Shown here one piece after another: positions 1 to 8,243 of a stretch of 64,000 nt of DNA. Numbering within the stretch: the first letter of the stretch is position 1; each line of letters begins with the position of its first letter. This DNA comes from Planctomycetota bacterium (GTDB lineage Bacteria; Planctomycetota; UBA1135; UBA2386). Below the pieces are notes generated by a model, which was not told the DNA's origin, ran no database searches, and saw only the letters and a program-made list of their open reading frames with translations. Both the position numbers and the translations under genes were made by a program. The DNA is taken from assembly GCA_025459175.1 (NCBI GenBank), contig JALORC010000003.1:1-64000 (forward strand), in the 5' to 3' direction.

Positions 1-960
1 ACCCCGGCGATCCAGACCAAGTGGGGCATGGTCGCCGACGCGCGCACGATGGCCGACGTCGTCACCGAGCTGAAGAGCCATCCGCTCGCCGAGTTCCGGC
101 TGGTCGGCGAACGCATGCAGCAGCAGGCCGAGATCGTGCTGCCGACGCTGCTGCGCCATGCGAAGGCCAACGCGTTCCTGCAGCACCAGTACGCCACGCT
201 GCCGACCGTGGCGGCCGAACTCGGCGTCGCCGCGGCTCCCGTGCACCGCGGCCCGGCCACCGGCCACACCGCGCTGCTCGGCTTCGACCGCGATCTCGAC
301 GACCGCCTGCTGGCCTCGCTGCTGTTCGAGCACAGCCAGCAGCCGTTCGCGGTGCTGCACGCGCACTGCAAGGCCCTCACCGACGGCCAGCGGCGCGAAC
401 TGCTGCAGCGCGTGATGGCGGCGCGCGGCCCGCACGACCCGTGGCCGATCGGGCTCGAGGGCGCGATGCCGTTCGAGTTCGAGACCGTGCTCGACTTCGG
501 CGCCTACCGCGACATCGGCCGCCATCGCAAGGGCTTCCAGCAGCAACAGCTGTTGACCACCGTGCACGGCTTCGCGGTGCCGCCGCTGCTGCACGAAGCC
601 GGCCTCGCCGGCGACTACACGGCGGTGATGGAACGCACCGCCGAGCGCCAGCAGCGCATCGCGCGCGACTTCCCGCACGCGGCCGGCTACGTGGCGCCGT
701 TCGGGTTCCTGCAGCGCGTTCGCATCGTGTTCGACCCGCGCCAGCTGGCCTACTTCATCGAGCTACGCAGCGGCCCCGAAGGCCACTTCTCGTATCGCCA
801 GGTCGCGCTCGACATGCTCGCGCACGTGCGGCGCAGCTCGCCGCTGTTCGCGCAGTTCATCCGCGCCAAGGAAGGCAGCGCGTTCCTCGGCCGGCTCGAC
901 AGCGAGATGACCGCCGACGAACGGCGGCAGCGCCGCATGCAGGCCGCCGGCGACGCCTGA
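1..960 (+). CDS. FAD-dependent thymidylate synthase (ThyX family), C-terminal part, 5' truncated by window edge
   Basis: The frame is open from base 1, so the true start lies outside; 319 residues are visible. ThyX makes dTMP from dUMP using methylene-tetrahydrofolate and FAD. The fragment begins with a linker of the kind that joins the two halves of tandem ThyX proteins (PLAEFRLVGERM), followed by a second ThyX-like domain with an RHR triplet at 520-528 and the segment LRSGPEGHFSYRQVA near the C-terminus. The usual signature RHRxxSxNExSxRY reads RHRKGFQQQQ here, so this half is probably not the catalytic one and the active copy should lie in the missing N-terminal half. The family call is good; activity is inference. 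The convergent Uma2 gene starts its 3' end 26 nt downstream. Confidence 0.7.
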   Translation, partial: TPAIQTKWGMVADARTMADVVTELKSHPLAEFRLVGERMQQQAEIVLPTLLRHAKANAFLQHQYATLPTVAAELGVAAAPVHRGPATGHTALLGFDRDLDDRLLASLLFEHSQQPFAVLHAHCKALTDGQRRELLQRVMAARGPHDPWPIGLEGAMPFEFETVLDFGAYRDIGRHRKGFQQQQLLTTVHGFAVPPLLHEAGLAGDYTAVMERTAERQQRIARDFPHAAGYVAPFGFLQRVRIVFDPRQLAYFIELRSGPEGHFSYRQVALDMLAHVRRSSPLFAQFIRAKEGSAFLGRLDSEMTADERRQRRMQAAGDA

Positions 961-985
961 GCGACCCCTGCCGGCGGCCCCCCGC

Positions 986-1525
986 TCAGCCGCGCATCTC
1001 GGCGTAGATCTCGGCTAGCGGCAGTTCGATGCCGAGTTCGGGCAACGCCACGACCGCACCGATGCGGTCGTGGATCTCGTCGACGAAGCCGTTCGCCGTG
1101 CGCCGCCAGACGCTGAGGCAGGGGGTATCGGTCTCGAGCAGCACGCAGACGGCGAGCGAGGGGATCGACTGATACGCGAGCAGCTTCTCGCCCTGATCGA
1201 TGCGTCGGGTCTGCGGCGACAACACCTCGGCGACCAGGATCGGCTCGTCCTGCCAGGTGTCCTCGGGCGGGTTGGGACGACAGGTCACCGAGACATCCGG
1301 GTAGTAGAAACGGGTCTCGGAGCCGAGCCGGACGCGGACCTTGGTGTCCGAGTGGAAGGGCCGGCACTGGCAACCGCGCAGCCGCACGCCGAGCGCGATC
1401 AGCAGGTTCGTGGCGATCTGGTTGTGTGCGTTGCTCGCCCCCGCCATGCCGTAGGCGTGTCCGCCCACGTATTCGCGACGGGCCGGCGAGCGGACCTCGT
1501 CGGCGAGGTAGCGCGAGACGCGCAT
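986..1525 (-). CDS. Uma2 family endonuclease-like protein (DUF820)
   Basis: This 179-residue protein carries the Uma2/DUF820 pattern: REYVGGHAYGMAGAS near the N-terminus, then HNQIATNLLIAL, the PD-(D/E)xK-like core YYPDVSV and ILVAEVLSPQTRRID, and a C-terminal strand region (IELPLAEIYAEM). Members have a restriction-endonuclease fold; their cellular role is mostly unproven and they occur as scattered paralogs. The start at 1525 (MRVSRYLADEV) is preferred because family members begin just before this segment; an upstream ATG at 1561 would add 12 residues. It stands alone between the ThyX gene and a secreted hydrolase gene. Confidence 0.8.
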   Translation of the reverse strand: MRVSRYLADEVRSPARREYVGGHAYGMAGASNAHNQIATNLLIALGVRLRGCQCRPFHSDTKVRVRLGSETRFYYPDVSVTCRPNPPEDTWQDEPILVAEVLSPQTRRIDQGEKLLAYQSIPSLAVCVLLETDTPCLSVWRRTANGFVDEIHDRIGAVVALPELGIELPLAEIYAEMRG

Positions 1526-1645
1526 GGCACCGAATCCTGCCCGGTATCCAGGTGGCTCCATGGCGGCGACGGTAGCCGCGGCCAGCGCTGCTGCAACTCC
1601 CCCGGCGGCGCACGCGGCGCGCCGTGCGCAGCCCGCCGAGCGCGA

Positions 1646-3757
1646 TCAGCGCAACATCACGTCGCACGGATTGCTGGCCGCGCCAGTCGGCGCCCACGGC
1701 CCGTCCCAGACGAACGCGGCGAACGTGAACTGCAGCCCGTTCAGCACCTGCGGCAGCGGCGCGATCGAACTCAGGTCGAACGTGATCACCGCCTCGGCCT
1801 GCGCATCGAGGTGCCCGAGGAAGTTGCCGTAGATCGGCGCCTCGTTCGAACCCGCCGAGGCGATCACCAGCCAATCGGCCTCGACCGGCACGATGTCGTT
1901 CAGGTAGGTGATGCCAGGTTGCATGCCACTTAGGCCGACGGTGGCGAAGTAGGGAAAGGTCTCGCGCCCCGCCCCACCGCGCAACCGCAGTACGACCGGC
2001 GCTGGCGCCGCGAGCTCGAGCACCGCGTTCTCCGTCACCAGCCGCGGCGCCTGCGGCTGCAGCGGCAGATCGAGCCACGACCCGGTCGTGTCGCCGTGCA
2101 CGATGTCGACGCGGAAGTCGTGGAACATCGGCGCGGTGTCGAGCGACACCGGCATCGGCTCCGCGCGCAGCGACAGATTGCGCAGACGCAACCGCAGCAC
2201 TGCGCCGGCAGGCAACCGTGCCGCGATCGGCGGCAGCCGCAGATCGTGCGTCTCGGCTACGCCGGCCACGCTGTCGCTCCGCGCCAGCGACCTGCTCGAC
2301 AGCAGCACCTCGGCCGCACCCGGCTCCGCCGGCTGCACCGTCAACAGCGCCGTCAGCATCCAGCGGGCCTGCTGCGGCACCAACTGCAGATGCAGCCCCG
2401 GACTGGCACCGAGCTCGGCGTCCGTCGGCAGCACGTACGACCACACCCGCTCCTGCAGCGGGCACGCCGCCAGCACCGCGTTCACGTCGCGCGCAACGGC
2501 CTGATTCAGGTAGTCGGCGGCGTTGAAAGTGGTCGCCAGCGGATCGACGGTCTGCTGGATCATCGCGTCGAGCTGTGGCGCCACCGGTGCGAGGTCGCGC
2601 AGCGCGGCATCGTCGTGCAGCCACAGGCGATCGCTGCCGGCCGGGGTCGTCACCGCGCCGGTGAAGTCGTGGTTCCAACGATGCTGCGGGTCGTCGCGCA
2701 GCAACGCCGGCAGGGGCAGTTCGGCGAGCACCCACCGCGGCTCGATGTCGACGTCGTTGGGCACCGCCCACAGGAAGCGATTCAGCCAGCGCAGCATCTG
2801 GTTGTTGCGCAGCTGCCGTTCACCGGTGTTGTCGGCCGTGCCGTGCCCGAGGGTGCCGAGCACCGCCCGGTGCGGCGCGGTGGCGTTCTCCAGCGCCGTG
2901 ATCGACGCCAGCGGCGCACTGACCGTGTCGAACCACGCATGGTTGCACAGCACCGGCACCGTCGACTGCGCGAGCATCGGCGCCAGCTCCCGCCCTTCGC
3001 TGGTGAACAGCGTCGCCAACGCCGACGGATCCTGGTTCAGGAACGCGGTGCGGCACGCCTGCAGGAACGTGGGGTCGAACGCCACGGCCTGGTTCGAGAC
3101 GCTGATCGCCTCGACGAACCACGAGCTGAACAACTGACCGCCGCGCAACCAGTCCGCGATCGCGTCCGGCACCAGCTCGTTGGCGATCGCGCACCGGACC
3201 GGTGGGAACATGGTCACCGTGCGCCCCGGGACCTGCAGCGGCAACCCGGACCACGCCGCCGCGTTCCACGCGTGCCCACCGCCCTGGCTGTTGCCCATCA
3301 CGGCGACCCGCGCCGCATCGATCTCGCCGGTCCACGCGGTGTGGCCGGCGACGAACAGGATCTGTTCGGCGAGATCGGCTCGTTCGACCGGCCCCCACAG
3401 CGTGGTGCCGTTGCCGGGATGCTGACCGTTGGCGGCCAGCGCCTGCCCGTGACCGCGCACGTCGTAGCTCCACACCGCGTAACCCTGACCGGCCAGCAAC
3501 GACTGCAGGCCGAGGTCGAAGCCGCGCGACTGACCGAGCGGATGCACGTGCACCACCAGCGGCCAGCCGCACGCAGGAGCGGTGCCCTGCGGCCGGATCA
3601 TCGAACCGAACGTCTGGTAGCCGTCGGAGTAGACGACCGGCACCAGCAGCTCGATCTGCGTCGCGAAGCCACCGGCCGGTGGCTCGGGACGGGTACACGA
3701 CTGCGCCGCTGCGTGGACCACGACCATGCCGACGACGAGGAGCGAGGCGAGTTGCAT
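1646..3757 (-). CDS. Secreted CocE/NonD-like alpha/beta hydrolase
   Basis: A 703-residue protein with a signal peptide (MQLASLLVVGMVVVHAAAQ). The alpha/beta hydrolase core shows WPLVVHVHPLG, the strand GYAVWSYDVRGHG and the nucleophile elbow GNSQGG with Ser157. Candidate Asp and His follow in NHAWFD and LGTLGHGT. The arrangement and the long C-terminal beta region resemble CocE/X-Pro dipeptidyl peptidase-type hydrolases, acting on esters or peptides outside the cytoplasm; the substrate is unknown. The open frame continues far upstream, but the start at 3757 is chosen because it opens directly into the signal peptide. The last ~90 residues (YGNFLGHLDAQAEAVITFDL, then FAAFVWD) may be a distant version of the C-terminal domain shared by other secreted proteins here. 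Confidence 0.75.
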   Translation of the reverse strand: MQLASLLVVGMVVVHAAAQSCTRPEPPAGGFATQIELLVPVVYSDGYQTFGSMIRPQGTAPACGWPLVVHVHPLGQSRGFDLGLQSLLAGQGYAVWSYDVRGHGQALAANGQHPGNGTTLWGPVERADLAEQILFVAGHTAWTGEIDAARVAVMGNSQGGGHAWNAAAWSGLPLQVPGRTVTMFPPVRCAIANELVPDAIADWLRGGQLFSSWFVEAISVSNQAVAFDPTFLQACRTAFLNQDPSALATLFTSEGRELAPMLAQSTVPVLCNHAWFDTVSAPLASITALENATAPHRAVLGTLGHGTADNTGERQLRNNQMLRWLNRFLWAVPNDVDIEPRWVLAELPLPALLRDDPQHRWNHDFTGAVTTPAGSDRLWLHDDAALRDLAPVAPQLDAMIQQTVDPLATTFNAADYLNQAVARDVNAVLAACPLQERVWSYVLPTDAELGASPGLHLQLVPQQARWMLTALLTVQPAEPGAAEVLLSSRSLARSDSVAGVAETHDLRLPPIAARLPAGAVLRLRLRNLSLRAEPMPVSLDTAPMFHDFRVDIVHGDTTGSWLDLPLQPQAPRLVTENAVLELAAPAPVVLRLRGGAGRETFPYFATVGLSGMQPGITYLNDIVPVEADWLVIASAGSNEAPIYGNFLGHLDAQAEAVITFDLSSIAPLPQVLNGLQFTFAAFVWDGPWAPTGAASNPCDVMLR

Positions 3758-3917
3758 GCGGCGGCGCGGAGCATAGCCCTGCCCCGGTCGCGGTGCTGCA
3801 TGCTGCGGCGGCGTGGCACTGGCCATGCCGACCCGACTTCGGGTAGGCATTGCCGGTCTGCTGCCACCGTCGACGCCGAAGCCACGATGACGCGGCGGTT
3901 TCCCCGCCGATCGAACC

Positions 3918-5432
3918 ATGCCGACCCTCCACGCCCTGTCACCGCTCCCGCTGCTGCTGACCGCGGTCCTCGCCCAGGCCCCGACCCCGCTGACGGAGGC
4001 CCAGGTGGTCGCGATCGCGACCGCGGCGCACGAGCAGTTCGCCGCCACCGGCCTGTCGATCGCGGTGATCCAAGACGGCGAAGTGCTCGCCGAGGTCGCC
4101 CGCGGCGAGCGCATGACCGGTGCGGCGATGACCCCGACCAGCTTGTTCAACATCGCCTCGTGCAGCAAGGCGTTCACCGCCGCCGCGGTCGCGCTGCTGG
4201 TGCAGGACGGCAAGCTGCAGTGGGACGATCCGGTGGTCACCCACGTGCCGGAGTTCCGCCTCGCCGATCCTTGGATCACCGCGCACATGACGATCCGGGA
4301 CCTGCTGTGCCATCGCTGCGGGCTGGTGACGTTCGCCGGCGACCTGCTGTGGTACGGCAGCGACCGCGACGACGCCGAGGTGATGGCGCGGATGGCGAAG
4401 CTGCCGATCACGCAGCGCTTCCGCGAACAGTACGGCTACCAGAACCTGATGTACCTGGTCGCCGGCCAGGTCGTGCAGCGCTGCAGCGGCAGCAGCTGGG
4501 AGGAGTTCGTCGAACAGCGCCTGTTCACCCCGCTCGGCATGACCACGAGCCGCGCCGCGGCCCAGCGCCTGCCCGCAGGGGCCGAGAAGGCGCTGCCGCA
4601 CATCGACGGCGAAGCGATCCCCGACCACGAGTTCGCGGCGTGCAAACCGGCGGCCTCGATCTACAGCTCGGTGCACGAACTGACCGCGTGGATGCGCATG
4701 CTGCTGGCCGGCGGCGAATGGCAGGGCAACCGCATCCTCACCGAGGCCTCGCTGCGCGAACTGTGGCGGCCGCAGGTGCTGCTCGCCGCCGGCGCCGGCG
4801 CCGGCACCGCTGACTTCCGCAGCTACGGGCTCGGCTGGTTCCTGTCGCTCGAGCGCGGCCACAAGCTGGTCGAGCACGACGGCGGCATGCCGGGCTTCCT
4901 CAGCAAGGTGTCGCTGCTGCCCGCCGAGCGGTTCGGCTTCGTGGTGCTCAACAACGCCAACGACGGCGTGCTGAACGAGGCGTGCAAGCGCGCCCTGCTG
5001 CTGCAGCGGGCCGGCGGCGACGGTCTCGCCGAGCTGCAGCGCATCGCCGAATTGGTGCCGCGGCTGAAGGAACGCGAACGCAAGGCCATCGCCGATCGGG
5101 AGGCCGCGCGGCGCCCCGACACCGAGCCGAGCCTCGACGCCGCGGCCTACACCGGCCAGTACGAGGACGCCGTGCACGGCGCCGCCGAGATCACGCTGGT
5201 CGACGATCGGTTGCACGTCGCGCTGCTGCCGTCGAAGCGGCGGCTCAGCGGCTCGCTGCAGCACTGGCACCACGACACGTTCCGGGTCGACTGGCCCGAT
5301 CGCTTCCTGCCGTTCGGGCTGGTGCGATTCGAACTCGACCACCAGGGCGCGGTGGCGGGGTTTCGCATCGACTGCCCGATCGCCGACTTCGACTTCGCGG
5401 CGCTCGACTTCCGCCGCCGCTCAGCGCGCTGA
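3918..5432 (+). CDS. Beta-lactamase-family serine hydrolase (class C / penicillin-binding-protein-like)
   Basis: A 504-residue protein with a short hydrophobic signal (LSPLPLLLTAVLAQAP). It has the three class C motifs in order: S81-C-S-K84 in FNIASCSKAFTAAA, the tyrosine motif YGYQN, and HDGG in the KTG position. MTIRDLLCHRCGL and FTPLGMTTS are typical of this family. After the catalytic domain come a charged helix and a C-terminal beta domain (AAAYTGQYEDAV) common in extracytoplasmic esterase/peptidase relatives. Its substrate cannot be told from sequence. It diverges from the hydrolase at 1646-3757 across 160 nt, and its 3' end overlaps the convergent gene by 12 nt. Confidence 0.88.
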   Translation: MPTLHALSPLPLLLTAVLAQAPTPLTEAQVVAIATAAHEQFAATGLSIAVIQDGEVLAEVARGERMTGAAMTPTSLFNIASCSKAFTAAAVALLVQDGKLQWDDPVVTHVPEFRLADPWITAHMTIRDLLCHRCGLVTFAGDLLWYGSDRDDAEVMARMAKLPITQRFREQYGYQNLMYLVAGQVVQRCSGSSWEEFVEQRLFTPLGMTTSRAAAQRLPAGAEKALPHIDGEAIPDHEFAACKPAASIYSSVHELTAWMRMLLAGGEWQGNRILTEASLRELWRPQVLLAAGAGAGTADFRSYGLGWFLSLERGHKLVEHDGGMPGFLSKVSLLPAERFGFVVLNNANDGVLNEACKRALLLQRAGGDGLAELQRIAELVPRLKERERKAIADREAARRPDTEPSLDAAAYTGQYEDAVHGAAEITLVDDRLHVALLPSKRRLSGSLQHWHHDTFRVDWPDRFLPFGLVRFELDHQGAVAGFRIDCPIADFDFAALDFRRRSAR

Positions 5433-6104
5433 CTCGACCCCGCGCACGGCCGCGGCGATCGCGGCCGGGTCGGCCACGACCAGACTGCGCTCCAGGAGGC
5501 CGAACGCGACCAGCGGTGCCACGTCCGCGGCGTCGGCCACGAACACCGCGCGTGCGACCAGCAGGCTGCCCGCCAGCAGATCCGAGCGGCTGCGGAAGTC
5601 CTCCGCGGGCGGCTGCCGCCAGCGGCCGCCGGCACAGCAGCGGCGGCAGCGCTGCGGATCGAGCCAGTCGTGGCACGGCGCGCCGCGGTCGTCGACCAGG
5701 TCGCCGCGGTGGCAGACCACTTCGGCCGCGCGGACCACCGCGAACGCGGCGCTGCCCATGCGGTCGGCGAGCCAGGCCAGGTTCGGCGAGCCGCGCGCCC
5801 CGGCGCCTACGTGCACGACGTGATCGGCCGGCTGCTCGCGCAGCGAGCGCTGCAGCGTCTGCTCGAGCCCGAGGTCGCTGCAGTCCACCGCGACGCGGTG
5901 CAGCGGCGGCACGGCCGGCGTCAGCGCCACGCGCGCCTCGCAACCCGACGGCGGCGACGGCGGCAACTGTCCCGGCCGCACGGCGGCGAACCACAGCACG
6001 TCGCAGCCGTCCGCGGCCAGCAGCGACGCGAGTTCGGCGGCGACCGCGTGGCTCCAGTGCAAACCGGGCCCGGCACCGGGCGAGCTGATCACGACGCTGC
6101 GCAC
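5421..6104 (-). CDS. Orphan N-terminal domain of a family-4-like glycosyltransferase
   Basis: A 227-residue protein starting at GTG 6104. It opens with a Rossmann-like strand and glycine loop (VVISSPGAGPG). It contains a stretch typical of the N-terminal lobe of GT-B family-4 glycosyltransferases, with Cys-containing HRGDLVDDRGAPCHDWLDP followed by RCRRCC, and ends with VARAVFVADAADVAPLV, where the lobe normally leads to the linker. The C-terminal lobe that binds the nucleotide sugar is absent, and the downstream gene is on the other strand. It is therefore a half-enzyme, a partner-dependent subunit, or a remnant. The cysteine cluster is the main evidence; function is uncertain. Confidence 0.5.
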   Translation of the reverse strand: MRSVVISSPGAGPGLHWSHAVAAELASLLAADGCDVLWFAAVRPGQLPPSPPSGCEARVALTPAVPPLHRVAVDCSDLGLEQTLQRSLREQPADHVVHVGAGARGSPNLAWLADRMGSAAFAVVRAAEVVCHRGDLVDDRGAPCHDWLDPQRCRRCCAGGRWRQPPAEDFRSRSDLLAGSLLVARAVFVADAADVAPLVAFGLLERSLVVADPAAIAAAVRGVESAR

Positions 6105-6108
6105 GCGG

Positions 6109-6984
6109 TCAGGCTACCCGACCGGAACCGGCATCGTGCAGCGCGTTCCACAGGCGCCAGCGGGCCTCACCCGACAGCTCGGCGTCGAGGCAACCGTGCC
6201 GCAACAGGAAGTCGATGACGACCAGCGCACAGTTCGGCTTCCACGGCTCGTCGGCGACCAGCGACTGCAGCACGCGCGACACCGGCCACCGTTCGAACGA
6301 CTCAACCTCGCCGTCGAGCGGGCGCGGCCGGAAGGAATCGGGCAGCTCGAGGTCGAACACCGTCAGCGTGTCGGGTTTCAGCGACGCACCGTCCTGTTGC
6401 ACGTAGTGCAGCGCGCCGATCTCGCGCGCCAGCACCGAGAGCTCGGGCGGCAGGCCTGCTTCCTCGACGCACTCCTTGCGCAGCGTCGCCGCGGCATCGA
6501 GGTCGCTGGACTGGCCGCCGGCGACCAGGTTGTCGAGGTGGCCCGGGAACGTGCGTTTGTCGCGGGCCCGCCGCGCCACCCACAGCACGAGGCCCTGCGG
6601 ACCGCGCCCGTAGCCGTTCAGGTGCACGCCCGCAGCGCGCACCCCCAACCAGGCGACCGCCGCCCGGTCGACCAGCAATTGCGCTGGCCCCAGCGACGGT
6701 CCGCTGGCCGCGTAGCGCTCGCCGGTCAGCGGCCGGATCGCGCCCAGCGCCACCAGCTGCTGGCACCACGCCGCGACCGCCGCCGTGCGCGCGTCCGGAT
6801 CGGCGCCCGGCAGTTCGAGGCCGCCCGCCCCGGCGCGGAACGGCGACGGCGGCGCCAGCAGCACAGCGACGCGGTCGCGGTGCACGCGGCCGACCACTTC
6901 GCCGCCGGCGCACCACGGCACGAACGCGTCGAGGTCGGCGCGATGGCAGACGGCGATGCGCTGCAGCAGACGGGTTTCGATCAT
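6109..6984 (-). CDS. NUDIX hydrolase with N-terminal DUF4743-type domain
   Basis: A 291-residue protein. The N-terminal ~125 residues resemble DUF4743 (VGRVHRDRVAVLL, and GVHLNGYGRGPQGLVLWVARR at the junction). The NUDIX region follows: DKRTFPGHLDNLVAGGQSSD, then LRKECVEEAGL, which supplies the metal-binding glutamates. Compared with the canonical box GX5EX7REUXEEXGU, the first E is Leu and R is Lys, as in relatives of the Nudix domain of Tnr3-type proteins. It probably hydrolyses a nucleoside- or thiamine-diphosphate-like compound; the substrate is unknown. ATG 6984 is preferred over a TTG two codons upstream. It sits 4 nt upstream of the start of the glycosyltransferase-like gene, so the two are probably co-transcribed. 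Confidence 0.8.
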   Translation of the reverse strand: MIETRLLQRIAVCHRADLDAFVPWCAGGEVVGRVHRDRVAVLLAPPSPFRAGAGGLELPGADPDARTAAVAAWCQQLVALGAIRPLTGERYAASGPSLGPAQLLVDRAAVAWLGVRAAGVHLNGYGRGPQGLVLWVARRARDKRTFPGHLDNLVAGGQSSDLDAAATLRKECVEEAGLPPELSVLAREIGALHYVQQDGASLKPDTLTVFDLELPDSFRPRPLDGEVESFERWPVSRVLQSLVADEPWKPNCALVVIDFLLRHGCLDAELSGEARWRLWNALHDAGSGRVA

Positions 6985-7079
6985 GACCAACGGCGGCTCA
7001 TCGCCAGCGGCTCGCGCTCGGATGCGGTGGCTCGATGCAGTATAGGAACAGGCGCGTAACGACCATCGCTGCTGCCGTC

Positions 7080-8243
7080 ATGCAGTTCCACAGTGCCATC
7101 GCCACCGGAGCCGACCTCGAAGCCGCCTGCCGCAGCACGGCCATCGCGGTGCGCAGCGGGCTCGGCCCGGGCCCGGTCGACTTCGCCATCGTGTTCGCAC
7201 AGCCGCGCTACGGCGCCGTCATCGAGCGCCTGCCGGTCCTGATGCACGACCTGCTGGGGGCGCGCACCCTGGTCGGCTGCAGCGGCGGCGCCATCACCGA
7301 TCGCCGGCGCACGGTCGACAACCGCCACGCGCTGGTGGTGCTCGCCGGTCGACTGCCCGGGGTCCGGATCGACGCGGTCGCGGTCAGCAATGCCGATCTG
7401 CCGAGCGCCGACGCACCCCCCTCGGCGTGGCGCGATCTGTTGCCGCCGACGGCCAGCCCGAGGGCCGGCTTCCTGGTCCTCGGCGAACCGTTCCACTTCG
7501 ACACCCAGGCGCTGCTCGCGGGCCTCGACTTCGGCTTTCCGGGCCTGCCGAAGGTCGGCGGTATCGCCAGCGGCAGCCGGCACCCCGACGGCCACGCGCT
7601 GTTCGTCGACCGCAGCACGTTCCACCATGGCGCGGTGATCGTGTCGCTGGCCGGCGACGTGCAGCTCGACACGATCGTGGCCCCGGGCGGCCGGCCGTTC
7701 GGGCGGGTCGGCCGGGTCACCAAGGCCGATCACAACCGGCTGCTGATGGTCGACAACGTTCCCGCGGGCCAGTTCGTCGCCGACCAGCTGGCGGCGCTCG
7801 GCGAGTCGGACCGCTCGATCGCCGAGCAGAGCCCGCTGTTCCTCGGCATCGCCTGCGATCCGTTCGCCGAACGCCCGGCGGCCGACGAGTTCCTGGTCCG
7901 CCACGTGGTCGGCGTCGACCAGGAAGGTCACCTCGTCATCGCCGATCCGGTCACGGTCGGGCGTTCGGTGCAACTGCACATGCGCGACAGCGGCACCAGC
8001 AGTCGCGAACTGCGGCGGCGCCTGCAGCGCGCCGATCTGGGTCGCTGCGCGGCGGCCCTGATGTTCCGGTGCCTGGGGCGGCAGAGTGCGGATCGCGAGA
8101 CGTTCGCCGCGATCGGTGGCCAGGTGCCGCTGGCCGGCTTCCACTGCAACGGCGAGATCGCGCCGCTCGGGGCGTCGACGTTCCTGCACGGCCATGCGGC
8201 GGTGCTGGCGCTGCTGCGACCCCGCACCGAGGCGCGACCGTGA
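7080..8243 (+). CDS. FIST N/FIST C domain sensor protein
   Basis: A 387-residue FIST protein. The FIST_N half includes RTLVGCSGGAI and GEPFHFDTQALLAGLD and ends near GVPAG-like VDNVPAGQFVADQLAALG. The FIST_C half ends with the diagnostic FHCNGEIAPLG. FIST domains are believed to bind small ligands such as amino acids and are usually linked to signalling proteins; here the domain stands alone. The start at 7080 (MQFHSAIATGAD) matches the family N-terminus better than the ATG at 7035. It diverges from the NUDIX gene across ~95 nt. Its stop overlaps the GTG start of the next gene in GTGA, so the two proteins are translationally coupled and probably work together. Confidence 0.87.
   Translation: MQFHSAIATGADLEAACRSTAIAVRSGLGPGPVDFAIVFAQPRYGAVIERLPVLMHDLLGARTLVGCSGGAITDRRRTVDNRHALVVLAGRLPGVRIDAVAVSNADLPSADAPPSAWRDLLPPTASPRAGFLVLGEPFHFDTQALLAGLDFGFPGLPKVGGIASGSRHPDGHALFVDRSTFHHGAVIVSLAGDVQLDTIVAPGGRPFGRVGRVTKADHNRLLMVDNVPAGQFVADQLAALGESDRSIAEQSPLFLGIACDPFAERPAADEFLVRHVVGVDQEGHLVIADPVTVGRSVQLHMRDSGTSSRELRRRLQRADLGRCAAALMFRCLGRQSADRETFAAIGGQVPLAGFHCNGEIAPLGASTFLHGHAAVLALLRPRTEARP

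Noticed and set aside
3758-4411. N-terminal extension of the CocE-like hydrolase by 218 residues
   Set aside because: The extension is antisense to the serine hydrolase and would bury the signal peptide in the middle of the protein.
2096-4813. A 905-residue plus-strand open frame
   Set aside because: It spans the antisense of the CocE-like hydrolase and part of the serine hydrolase in the wrong frame; Arg/His-rich with no motif.
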